From positions 1 through 64,000 of the forward strand of contig CANRWO010000006.1 in the NCBI GenBank assembly GCA_947643615.1: a stretch of 64,000 bases of DNA, in the 5' to 3' direction. Positions 1-7,149 of the stretch are shown one piece after another. This DNA is from an uncultured Lachnospiraceae bacterium (GTDB lineage: Bacteria; Bacillota; Clostridia; Lachnospirales; Lachnospiraceae). The notes beneath the pieces were generated by a model, which was not told the DNA's origin, searched no databases, and saw only the letters and a list, made by a program, of their open reading frames with translations. A program made the translations under genes and the position numbers. Position 1 is the first letter of the stretch. Every line of letters starts with the position of its first letter.

Positions 1-55
1 ACGGTACGCACGGTGGTGTGAGAGGACGGCGGTTAATCACCGCCTCCTACTCGAT
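1..55 (+). mobile_element. 3' end of a group II intron (domain V remnant and domain VI), cut by window edge
   Basis: The first 55 bases read like the 3' terminus of a bacterial group II intron. GTACGCACGGTGGTGTGAGA resembles the 3' strand of domain V plus linker. GGCGGTTAATCACCGCC (about 28-44) forms the domain VI hairpin, and the sequence ends in CCTACTCGAT, a common intron 3' end. The body and any reverse transcriptase ORF would lie to the left of the window. The assignment rests on remembered domain V/VI patterns. The strand is inferred from the order domain V then VI. Confidence 0.75.
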
Positions 56-108
56 ACAGGGATATGGATTTGCTGCAGAATATAACAGGATATAAAAACA
101 AACACTGC

Positions 109-137
109 TTGACATAGTTTTAAAAACCGTGTAATGT
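109..137 (+). promoter_or_regulatory. sigmaA-type promoter for the envelope cluster
   Basis: TTGACA (109-114), a 17-bp spacer and TAATGT (132-137). It lies just downstream of the intron end and about 120 bp upstream of the first gene, so it probably drives the gene run from 260 to 5166. Confidence 0.6.
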
Positions 138-259
138 ATTTTAATAACTATAAAATATAGTCCGCCATCAGGACGGTTGAATGCATTTTCAACGCCATTT
201 CTTAAAAACAGAGATTGATATCATGGAAACAGCTGTGGTTGTTTTACAGGAGGATAAAG

Positions 260-1111
260 ATGGGTGAAAAAATATACAGACTTCATTACCGTGGGCAGCT
301 GAAGGAGGATATACCTTCCGGCAGCCTGTCTGCGGAGATAGAAAAATGTATCCGGAATATCCGGCAGGCACAGGCGGAGGGAAAAGTTTTGACTGCGGCT
401 CTGTATCGGAGTGACAGAATGCTGTTCCTTTATTACGAGGCGGTGGGAGAGCCGCTGGTGGTGGCAGAGCCTGCTGCCATAGGCGCTCCGAAATCCGCGG
501 GCAGGCCATGTACGGCAGGCCCCGGCGGCGCTGCAGGTATTCCGGCGCCGGAGGATGCCGCCGTGACGCCGAAGGCTGCTTCGGAGTCCGGAAGCGTGCC
601 CGTATTGCCGGAATCCGGCGAGGATGTGCAGGCTACCTGCCTGCGGCCGGAGGAACTGCTGATGCCCCTGACCCCTTTTTTGCAGCTGTGGCCGGGACAG
701 AAGGGGGACAGACTGTGGGTGCATATGTACCATATTTATTATCACAGTGTGCCGGAGAATGCCGAACAATGGCGCAGGCCCGCCGTCCCCGAAAAACGCA
801 GGGGCAGAATTGCCTTTTTGAGGGATGATAAGCTGTTCAGCTACACATACTTTCATAAAGCAATTGTGGATGAGGGACTTTTGGCGGGGGACAGATACCA
901 GTCCATAGCACTTCATGAGAATATCCTGTTTTCCTATTTTGAGGAACCGAAGAGATTTGTGAATGTGCAGGGGGATGATTCCAGGGAGTCTGAGGTGATC
1001 AGGGATTGGATGGCAGCGGATCCGGAATCCCATTTTATCCATATGCCCCAGGGAGGGGGAGAGAACTTTATGTTTCTTCCGGCGCTTTTTGCCCTGGGGG
1101 TAGAAGGGTAA
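260..1111 (+). CDS. uncharacterised protein, 283 aa
   Basis: I do not recognise this protein with certainty. The start at 260 is chosen because AGGAGG (248-253) lies 6 nt upstream; the frame is open further upstream but has no ribosome-binding site there. There is no signal peptide and no membrane segment. Residues 1-70 are compact and mixed, residues about 75-130 are a Pro/Ala/Gly-rich linker of low complexity, and residues about 135-283 form a second folded part containing LQLWPGQKGDRLWVHMYHI and HFIHMPQGGG. The two-part layout faintly recalls small sugar-binding or mutarotase-like alpha/beta barrels, but that is only an impression. It is the first gene after the promoter at 109-137 and heads a cluster of glycosyltransferases and acyltransferases, so an envelope-related role is plausible by context only. 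Confidence 0.7.
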   Translation: MGEKIYRLHYRGQLKEDIPSGSLSAEIEKCIRNIRQAQAEGKVLTAALYRSDRMLFLYYEAVGEPLVVAEPAAIGAPKSAGRPCTAGPGGAAGIPAPEDAAVTPKAASESGSVPVLPESGEDVQATCLRPEELLMPLTPFLQLWPGQKGDRLWVHMYHIYYHSVPENAEQWRRPAVPEKRRGRIAFLRDDKLFSYTYFHKAIVDEGLLAGDRYQSIALHENILFSYFEEPKRFVNVQGDDSRESEVIRDWMAADPESHFIHMPQGGGENFMFLPALFALGVEG

Positions 1112-1186
1112 AAAGAGATTGGAGAAATTCCGGGAGGAATGTCTGCATAAAATATAAGTATATGGTACAGAAGGGAAAATGTGAAA

Positions 1187-1360
1187 ATGAATCGTTTTGA
1201 ATATATTGTGGAAAGTATAGACGGAGATTATGCAAACCTCCGGCGCACGGATGCGGAGACGGAGGAGCTGAAGCTGGTGGCGAGAGCCCTGCTTCCGCCG
1301 GACATTGCGGAAGGGACGAAGCTTCTGTACGAGTGGATGCAGTATTCTGTCATGGAATAG
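1187..1360 (+). CDS. DUF3006-like small protein, 57 aa
   Basis: A 57-codon ORF starts at ATG 1187 and ends at TAG 1358-1360, with a weak AAGGG 11 nt upstream. The protein begins MNRFEYIVESIDGDYANLRR and contains ALLPPDIAEGTKL. This matches the general pattern of DUF3006 miniproteins: an N-terminal strand carrying (I/V)(D/E)..DGDYA, then a central L(L/P)P...EG motif. The family has no established function. The ribosome-binding site of the next gene (GGAG) overlaps this stop codon, so the two are probably translationally coupled. Confidence 0.6.
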   Translation: MNRFEYIVESIDGDYANLRRTDAETEELKLVARALLPPDIAEGTKLLYEWMQYSVME

Positions 1361-1373
1361 GAGAACGCGTGTT

Positions 1374-2258
1374 ATGATAAACCTGCTGCTGTGTGGCAAC
1401 AAAAGAGTCTTTGACGGGGCGCTTACCCAGCTGATCTCCATGACAAACAGGACAGAAGAGATCATACATGTTTATATTATGACCATGGACCTCCGGCGCC
1501 TTGCCCCCCAATATACTTGTATTACGGAGGAACAGGCCGCTTTTCTGGAGAAAGTGATACAGGAGAAACATCCCCAAAATAAGGTCACCAGGCTGGATGT
1601 GACGGAGTTGTACGAAAGGGAATTCCGGGAGTGCGCCAACGAGGGGGCCTACTGTACGCCTTACACGCTGCTGCGGCTTCTGGCGGATATCACGCCGGGA
1701 ATCCCAGACAAGATTTTATATCTGGATATAGATATAATGATCGCAGGGGATATCAGAGAACTTTATGATATCGACGTATCCGGCGTGGAATATGCGGCGG
1801 TGAAGGAAAAGTACGGATGCTGGCTGATACGGCCGGATTATTTCAATGCGGGAATGCTTTTGTTTAACATGGCGGAAGTGCGCCGGACCGGACTGCTTTG
1901 CAAGGCCAGGCAGAGGATCCGCACAAAGAAGATGCTCTTTGCCGACCAGACCGCTATCTTTAAGTCTACCAAAAAGAAAAAGCTTCTTCCCAGGAGGTTT
2001 AACGAACAGTCAAAGTTTGACAGAAAGGACACTATAGTGTGCCACTTCTGTAAAAGGCTGATGTTCCAGCCCTATCCCCACACGGAGAATTATAAGCAGT
2101 GGCAGGTGGAAGAGATTCATAAATATCTGAACTGCCATACTTTTGACAGGGACCTGGAGGAGTATCTGCGCAGAAAGCGGCAATTTGAGGCTGACACGTC
2201 CTGCCACAGAACCGGGGCCGGAATAGAATTACTCTTGCGGGATCAATATATTGGATAA
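1374..2258 (+). CDS. glycosyltransferase family 8 protein
   Basis: A 294-residue GT8-type (LgtC/glycogenin-like) retaining glycosyltransferase. The DxD metal/nucleotide-sugar motif is seen as LYLDIDIMI near residue 117, preceded by the family's YTLLRLLADI segment and followed by FNAGMLLFNM. The usual late histidine region is VCHFCKRLMFQPYP near residue 225. No signal peptide or membrane helix is seen, so it should act in the cytoplasm, transferring a sugar from UDP-sugar to a lipid or protein acceptor. The start at 1374 has GGAGAA overlapping the previous stop codon. The C-terminus is basic. Donor and acceptor cannot be read from sequence. The second GT8 gene and two PlsC genes downstream suggest glycolipid or cell-envelope polymer work. 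Confidence 0.85.
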   Translation: MINLLLCGNKRVFDGALTQLISMTNRTEEIIHVYIMTMDLRRLAPQYTCITEEQAAFLEKVIQEKHPQNKVTRLDVTELYEREFRECANEGAYCTPYTLLRLLADITPGIPDKILYLDIDIMIAGDIRELYDIDVSGVEYAAVKEKYGCWLIRPDYFNAGMLLFNMAEVRRTGLLCKARQRIRTKKMLFADQTAIFKSTKKKKLLPRRFNEQSKFDRKDTIVCHFCKRLMFQPYPHTENYKQWQVEEIHKYLNCHTFDRDLEEYLRRKRQFEADTSCHRTGAGIELLLRDQYIG

Positions 2259-2424
2259 AATACATGCGCTATTAAAAACGGGCATTACGGCAGGGCACGT
2301 TGCCTGCAGTGGTAAAATGAAGAAGCAATAGCAATCAGGGCAGAAAACACGGCTGAAGCAGGATGTGGTTCCGGGTTCGCAGCCGGATAGGAAATCTCAG
2401 GACAGAGCAGAAAAGAGGATTGGA

Positions 2425-3363
2425 ATGGCAAATATTATCAGTAGGGAAATCCCGGTTTTTTTCGCGGTAGACGATGGTTACTGCCCGTTTCTGGCGGTAG
2501 CGCTGCAGTCTTTGATCGATAATTCTTCCCCCGGGAACAGGTATCTCATCAAGGTGCTGAACACGGATATCAGTGCGGAGAATAAGAAAAAGATATCCCG
2601 ATATGAGAGAGACAATGTTGATATTGAATTTGTGGATCTGAACTACTATATCCAGAAAGTGAAGGATAAGCTCTATACCAGGGATTACTATTCCAAGACC
2701 ACTTATTTCAGGCTCTTTCTACCCAATCTGTACCCCCAGTATGACAAAGTGCTGTACCTGGACAGCGACATCGTGATCCTGGATGATGTTGCAGATCTGT
2801 TTAATATTGACATGGGGGATAACCTGGTGGCAGCGGCTCCGGATGACATCATCCAGTTCAATGAGGTATTCCAGACATATGCGGAAAAGGTGGTGGGCGT
2901 GGCGGACTACCGGAGGTATTTTAATGCGGGGGTGCTGCTCATGAATCTGGACCAGCTGCGGAAGTTCAAGTTTCAGGAGAAATTCGTCTATCTGCTGGAC
3001 AGGATACGCTTTTCCGTAGCCCAGGACCAGGATTACCTGAACAGGCTGTGCAAGGGGAGGGTAAAGCTCTTTGACAGGGTGTGGAACAGGATGCCCATAC
3101 CGGACCCTAAAATAAAGACCGAAAATGTGAAGCTGATCCACTATAACCTGGCATTCAAACCCTGGCATTTTGAGGATATCTTATATAAGGAATTTTTCTG
3201 GATGTATGCCCAGGAGACGGAATATTTTGACGTGATTCAGGAAATCAGGGAAAACTATACGGAAGAGGAGCGATTCAAGGACAACCAGCAGCATGGGAAA
3301 CTGATCAGGCTTGCCAGGAAAGAATCGGACTGTGTGGGAGATGACCGAAAATACCGGAAATAG
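2425..3363 (+). CDS. glycosyltransferase family 8 protein
   Basis: A 312-residue GT8 enzyme, clearer than its neighbour. The N-terminus PVFFAVDDGYCPFLAVALQS is the nucleotide-binding strand of GT8. The DxD motif is LYLDSDIVIL near residue 112, followed by YFNAGVLLMNLD, the family's FNAG motif. IHYNLAFKPWH near residue 235 matches the HxxG-type acceptor/UDP region (IHY..KPW). The start at 2425 is chosen because homologous sequence begins there and a purine-rich AAAAGAGGA precedes it; 20 codons of open frame further upstream look non-coding. It probably works with the upstream GT8 gene on the same glycan. The last 20 residues are charged and poorly conserved in style. Confidence 0.87.
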   Translation: MANIISREIPVFFAVDDGYCPFLAVALQSLIDNSSPGNRYLIKVLNTDISAENKKKISRYERDNVDIEFVDLNYYIQKVKDKLYTRDYYSKTTYFRLFLPNLYPQYDKVLYLDSDIVILDDVADLFNIDMGDNLVAAAPDDIIQFNEVFQTYAEKVVGVADYRRYFNAGVLLMNLDQLRKFKFQEKFVYLLDRIRFSVAQDQDYLNRLCKGRVKLFDRVWNRMPIPDPKIKTENVKLIHYNLAFKPWHFEDILYKEFFWMYAQETEYFDVIQEIRENYTEEERFKDNQQHGKLIRLARKESDCVGDDRKYRK

Positions 3364-3421
3364 TATTGGCGGGCAGGATCCCACAGCGTGTTGAACCCAA
3401 TAGCGCAGACAGCGGAAAGGC

Positions 3422-4333
3422 ATGGTAATCAATATGAAAGGCAGAAACAGGAAAAGGAAGCAGATTCCCCCAAAGGCGCCGGACAGACTGGCGGTTCTGG
3501 AGATGATTAAAGAGCTGGAACGTGAGGGAAGGTTTGACGTGGATGCGGAGGACGATCCGCCCACGATCCCTTTGCTGCCCGATATGGTGGATTACCTGAA
3601 GGTGCGGCCGGACAGCATTATAAAAAGAAAAACGGCTTATATGATTGCTAACAGGTTTGTAGACAGGCTGATCAGGGAAAAGAAGCTGGTCATTAAAAAG
3701 GTGTGCGGCATGGAATATCTGAATAACCTGGAATCAGGCGCTGTCATAACCTGTAACCATTTTAACCCCTTTGACTGCTTTACTGTGGAGCGGATATTCC
3801 AGCGCTCAGAACAATACCACAGGAAGCGGCTGTTCAAGGTGATCCGCGAGGGGAACTATACGAACTTCCCGGGTCTCTACGGCTACCTGTTCCGAAATTG
3901 CGATACGCTGCCATTAAGCGGCAATAAGAAGACCATGTATAATTTTCTGATGGCGGTGGATGCCATCCTGCAGAGGGGGGATTTTATACTGATCTATCCG
4001 GAGCAGAGCCTGTGGTGGAATTACAGGAAGCCTAAGCCGCTGAAAAACGGCGCGTTCAAATTTGCGGGGAAAAACCATGTGCCGGTGCTTCCGGTATTTA
4101 TCTGCATGGAGGACAGCAACCGTATCGGCCCCGACGGATTCCCGATCCAGGAATATACCGTTTTTATCAACGAGCCGATTTACCCCAAGGCGGGCCTGCC
4201 TGAGAGGGAGCAGGCGGCGGATATGCGTGACCGCAATTATGACCTCTGGAAAAATATATATGAAGGATTTTACGGCATTCCACTGGAATACACTACAAAA
4301 GGCACCGGGGAATGTGGCAGCGATGCGTCCTGA
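3422..4333 (+). CDS. PlsC-family lysophospholipid acyltransferase
   Basis: A 303-residue member of the 1-acyl-sn-glycerol-3-phosphate acyltransferase family. The catalytic HX4D box is NHFNPFD near residue 112, block III is YPEQSLWW near residue 191, and a proline-containing block near residue 213 is PVLPVFICMED. The first 60 residues are a basic then acidic extension not found in minimal PlsC. No classic transmembrane helix is obvious, so membrane attachment would be peripheral. The likely reaction is acyl transfer to the sn-2 position of a lysolipid or to a glycolipid. The start is either 3422 or ATG 3434; GGAAAGG ends at 3420, too close to the first and rather far from the second. Confidence 0.82.
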   Translation: MVINMKGRNRKRKQIPPKAPDRLAVLEMIKELEREGRFDVDAEDDPPTIPLLPDMVDYLKVRPDSIIKRKTAYMIANRFVDRLIREKKLVIKKVCGMEYLNNLESGAVITCNHFNPFDCFTVERIFQRSEQYHRKRLFKVIREGNYTNFPGLYGYLFRNCDTLPLSGNKKTMYNFLMAVDAILQRGDFILIYPEQSLWWNYRKPKPLKNGAFKFAGKNHVPVLPVFICMEDSNRIGPDGFPIQEYTVFINEPIYPKAGLPEREQAADMRDRNYDLWKNIYEGFYGIPLEYTTKGTGECGSDAS

Positions 4334-4371
4334 GAACGGGAGGCGAAGGAGAACCAAGGGGACGGAGGGAT

Positions 4372-5166
4372 ATGGGAAGACAGGGACCGGATAAAAGAAA
4401 GGTGATTTATTACAGCGACGAGCTGAATGAGGAGTTTTCCACGGCACAGATCACCCCCAGGGTGGTAGACCGTAATTTTAAATATTTTCACGGCTGCCTG
4501 TGGGAACTCTGTTCCCTGGCAGTGCAGAACGTATTCAGCATGCCGGTGAAGTATCTGTATGCCAGGCTGAAATTCCGTATACGATTCACAGGCAGGGAAA
4601 AGCTGAAACAATATAAAAACACGGGATATTTTATATACGGGAACCATACCCAGGCCTTTGCGGATACCTTTATCCCCAGCCTGGGGAATTACCCTAAGAG
4701 GAACTTTTTCATAGTGAATCCCGAAAATATTTCCATGCCGGGACTGGGGACACTGGTAGAGATGCTGGGGGCGATCCCGATACCCTGCGACCTGGGCGGC
4801 ATGAAGCATTTTATGCAGGCAGTGGAGGATAAGGTGAAGCGGAATTACTCCGTGACCATCTATCCGGAGGCCCATATCTGGCCCTATTACACCGGAATAC
4901 GCCCTTTTAAAGCCGTTTCCTTTCAGTATCCGGTAAAGCTGAAATGCCCGGTTTTTGCCCTGACAAACACATATCGCAGAAGAGGGAGGAAGGGCCGGAA
5001 GGTGAGGATCGTCACCTACATTGACGGCCCCTTTTACGCTGATGAGACGCTGGACCCCAGAGAGGCGAGACAGAAGCTGCGGGATCAGGTATACCATTGC
5101 ATGGCGGAACGCAGCAGGTCCAGCGACTATGAATATATCGAATACCGCAGGAGAGAAGGAGAGTAG
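4372..5166 (+). CDS. PlsC-family acyltransferase with HX5D variant motif
   Basis: A 264-residue acyltransferase of the PlsC superfamily. The start at 4372 has CGGAGGG 3-4 nt upstream, and the gene follows the previous one by 38 bp. The catalytic block reads GNHTQAFAD near residue 91, which places five rather than four residues between His and Asp. The same spacing appears in a Firmicute subfamily with NHTQ, so it may be a functional variant. Block III is YPEAHIWPY near residue 163, and PVFALTNTY follows near residue 205. The substrate is unknown. Two different PlsC enzymes beside two GT8 enzymes suggest stepwise acylation of a glycosylated lipid. Confidence 0.82.
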   Translation: MGRQGPDKRKVIYYSDELNEEFSTAQITPRVVDRNFKYFHGCLWELCSLAVQNVFSMPVKYLYARLKFRIRFTGREKLKQYKNTGYFIYGNHTQAFADTFIPSLGNYPKRNFFIVNPENISMPGLGTLVEMLGAIPIPCDLGGMKHFMQAVEDKVKRNYSVTIYPEAHIWPYYTGIRPFKAVSFQYPVKLKCPVFALTNTYRRRGRKGRKVRIVTYIDGPFYADETLDPREARQKLRDQVYHCMAERSRSSDYEYIEYRRREGE

Positions 5167-5182
5167 GCCCCTTCTCTTTTTT
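5152..5182 (+). terminator. rho-independent terminator of the envelope cluster
   Basis: AGAGAAGG (5152-5159) pairs with CCTTCTCT (5170-5177) and a T run follows (5178-5182). The stop codon of the preceding gene (5164-5166) lies in the loop. Confidence 0.75.
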
Positions 5183-5292
5183 CTCACTTACCTTACCCTT
5201 TACCTTTGCGTTCAATCCCTTCACAGTAACTGCTTACCCTCTATTTTTTACCTGTTGCGCCAAACCTGTTTACTAGACCGGTGATTTGCGTG

Positions 5293-5332
5293 TATACTGA
5301 TCACAGAATAAAGGAACTGTTAGGCAGTTCCT
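5293..5332 (+). promoter_or_regulatory. -10 element and leader hairpin before the LytTR gene
   Basis: TATACT (5293-5298) is a good -10 box, but no clear -35 is seen at 17 bp. Fourteen bases downstream, AGGAACTG (5312-5319) and CAGTTCCT (5325-5332) form a perfect 8-bp inverted repeat with a 5-nt loop. It ends just before the GGAG ribosome-binding site at 5334-5337. It could be an operator for the regulator's own product or an RNA hairpin that limits translation. Confidence 0.45.
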
Positions 5333-5345
5333 GAGGAGAGCACAT

Positions 5346-5804
5346 ATGAGGGTAAAGATTGAGATGGTAAGCGGCCTGCCTGAGGCAGAGGTACTGATCC
5401 GCTGCGGACAGTTGGACGAGAGCATTGTCCTGCTGCAGAAATACATTACAGAACAGGGAAACAGTAAGCGGTGCCTGCCCCTCAGCCGGGGGGATACGGA
5501 ATATTATGTCCCCATAGAGAAGCTCTATTTCTTTGAGACGGAGGGGAAAGAGATTTTTGCCCATACGGCGGATCAGCTCTTTGCCTGCCCCTATAAGCTG
5601 TACGAACTGGAAGAGCTTCTTCCCGGCTGCTTTATGAGGATATCAAAGTCCACCATAGCAAATCTGGATTACATTTATTCGATTACCAGGAACCTGACAG
5701 CATCCAGCGAAGCGGAGTTCCGTGGAAGCAAAAAGAGCGTTATGGTGTCCAGGAGCTATTACAAATCAGTGATAGAGCGGCTTCGGGAAAGACGGTTAAA
5801 ATGA
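5346..5804 (+). CDS. LytTR-domain transcriptional regulator without receiver
   Basis: A 152-residue protein with a C-terminal LytTR DNA-binding domain (about residues 45-150). Recognisable blocks are YYVPIEKLYFFETEGKEIF, the YKLYELEELLPGCFMRISKS segment, then IANLDYIYSI and VSRSYYKSV. The N-terminal 45 residues are too short for a response-regulator receiver, so phosphorylation by a histidine kinase is unlikely. Receiver-less LytTR proteins are usually paired with a membrane protein gene that inhibits them, and here a LiaF-like membrane protein follows 79 bp downstream. The start at 5346 has GGAGAG 5-6 nt upstream. It probably regulates its own operon and envelope genes (inference). Confidence 0.85.
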   Translation: MRVKIEMVSGLPEAEVLIRCGQLDESIVLLQKYITEQGNSKRCLPLSRGDTEYYVPIEKLYFFETEGKEIFAHTADQLFACPYKLYELEELLPGCFMRISKSTIANLDYIYSITRNLTASSEAEFRGSKKSVMVSRSYYKSVIERLRERRLK

Positions 5805-5882
5805 TAAGACGGTTAAAAGGATAAAAAAGTGAAAGGGACAAAAAGGTTAAAGGGATAAAACGGAGTAGAAAGGAGAACTATT

Positions 5883-6629
5883 ATGAAAAAAACAAGAAAG
5901 ATTTTATGGGGGGTGGGATTCCTGCTTGCGGCAGTGCTGCTCATTGTGGGGAGTCTCTATTATATCCAGGTGTTGGATATTATCCTTATGCTGGCGGCGC
6001 TGGTCCTTTTGATCGCAGGGATCAGCCACAGGAATTTTGTGTTGATACTGCCCTCGGCCGCGGCATTGCTGATCATAAACGGCGAACGCCTGGGATTGCC
6101 AGAGATCAACCCATGGACAGTCCTTGTGGCGGCGCTTTTGGGCGGAATTGGCTTGAATGTGCTCTTTCCCTCCCGAAAACGGCATTGGAACAGCCATAAG
6201 GAATACTCAGGTAATTGCTTTGGCTCCAGTCATGGGCAAAACGCCAGGGAACCAAAGCATGGGGAAAGCGTGAAGGAATTTGTGCAGACCAACCCGGAAG
6301 AAGAAATTCATCTGGAAAATACCTTTGGGGAGACGGCAAAGTATCTGACCGGAGAAATGCCCGGGAAGGTGCATCTGAAAAACACATTTGGAAGCATGTC
6401 CGTCTATTTTGACAATGCGGTGGTGAACAACGGCAATGTCTGTGTGTACGCGGAGTCATCCTTCGGCAATATTGTGCTCTATATCCCTGCGGCGTGGCAT
6501 GTAGTCGTAAAAGGGGAGGCAGTCTTCGGCGATATCAGCGAAAAGGGCCACTGCAGCACTGGCGGCGGGAACACCCTGGAGATCAGGGGAGAGGTATCTT
6601 TTGGGAACATTGAGGTACGGTATATCTAG
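5883..6629 (+). CDS. LiaF-like membrane protein (cell-wall stress response type)
   Basis: A 248-residue protein. Residues about 7-105 hold four hydrophobic segments. Residues about 130-248 form a soluble repeat-rich domain in which NTFG, NTFG, SSFGN, AVFGD and VSFGN recur every 20-25 residues. That rhythm is typical of the LiaF C-terminal / DUF2154 beta-solenoid-like fold. In Bacillus, LiaF restrains a two-component system that senses cell-wall antibiotics. Here the partner is a LytTR protein instead, suggesting a membrane inhibitor of the LytTR regulator. AAGGAG lies 6 nt before ATG 5883. The stop codon is part of CTAGTACAGCA, identical to one end of a 166-bp mobile element seen elsewhere in the window. 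Confidence 0.8.
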   Translation: MKKTRKILWGVGFLLAAVLLIVGSLYYIQVLDIILMLAALVLLIAGISHRNFVLILPSAAALLIINGERLGLPEINPWTVLVAALLGGIGLNVLFPSRKRHWNSHKEYSGNCFGSSHGQNAREPKHGESVKEFVQTNPEEEIHLENTFGETAKYLTGEMPGKVHLKNTFGSMSVYFDNAVVNNGNVCVYAESSFGNIVLYIPAAWHVVVKGEAVFGDISEKGHCSTGGGNTLEIRGEVSFGNIEVRYI

Positions 6630-6661
6630 TACAGCACTATCAACAGCACAAATCCGGCGCA

Positions 6662-6684
6662 GAAAACGCTTTGGCGGCGTTTTC
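6662..6684 (+). terminator. probable terminator of the LytTR-LiaF unit
   Basis: GAAAACGC (6662-6669) pairs with GCGTTTTC (6677-6684) around a 7-nt loop. The T run is inside the 3' arm rather than after it, so strength is uncertain. Confidence 0.5.
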
Positions 6685-6754
6685 CTGAATCAGTATTTGG
6701 GGAGCCATATTCATATTACGGAAAGCGGCCTGCAGAAATGCGGGCCGTTATTAA

Positions 6755-6768
6755 TGTAAACGCTTACA
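6755..6768. promoter_or_regulatory. cre-like palindrome upstream of the hydrogenase promoter
   Basis: TGTAAACGCTTACA is a dyad with arms TGTAA/TTACA and a central CG. It fits the CcpA catabolite-responsive element consensus WTGNAANCGNWNNCW at every fixed position. It lies about 40 bp upstream of the -35 box. Confidence 0.6.
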
Positions 6769-6808
6769 TAATCGGAAATAGATAAAAATTTAACTTATGC
6801 AAAAACTA

Positions 6809-6886
6809 TTGATACATTTTGGTAAATAATGTAGAATGCATAATATAGATTTGTACGAAAAGCACAACAAAATGTAAGAGCTTACA
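6809..6886 (+). promoter_or_regulatory. hydrogenase promoter with downstream palindrome
   Basis: TTGATA (6809-6814), 17-bp spacer, TAGAAT (6832-6837). TGTAAGAGCTTACA at 6873-6886 repeats the upstream palindrome with one central change and lies about 30 nt into the transcript, a road-block position. The rest of the 6630-7149 gap holds a terminator hairpin, an imperfect hairpin at 6725-6748 and a 7-bp stem AGCGCCC/GGGCGCT near 7003-7019 without a T run. No gene is seen. The leader is about 300 nt. Confidence 0.6.
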
Positions 6887-7149
6887 AGAATTTTACATAA
6901 TATCAGGCGCTTATGAGGGCATTGCATTGTGAATGGAGAGTATCCCGGGCCTTTCGGCAGGCTCTGTGGGCCTTTTCGGAAATCTATAGTCATTAATAAG
7001 GAAGCGCCCCAAGGGCGCTATGGTATCCGGCCCCGCAGCATCCGCCAAGCCTTGTTATATGGTTTAATATTCCGACAAAGTTGATTTGGCTATTTGCAGG
7101 GGAATGAAATCATGGGGAATAAAATAAGGAAAAGAAAGAGGAGAGAAGA

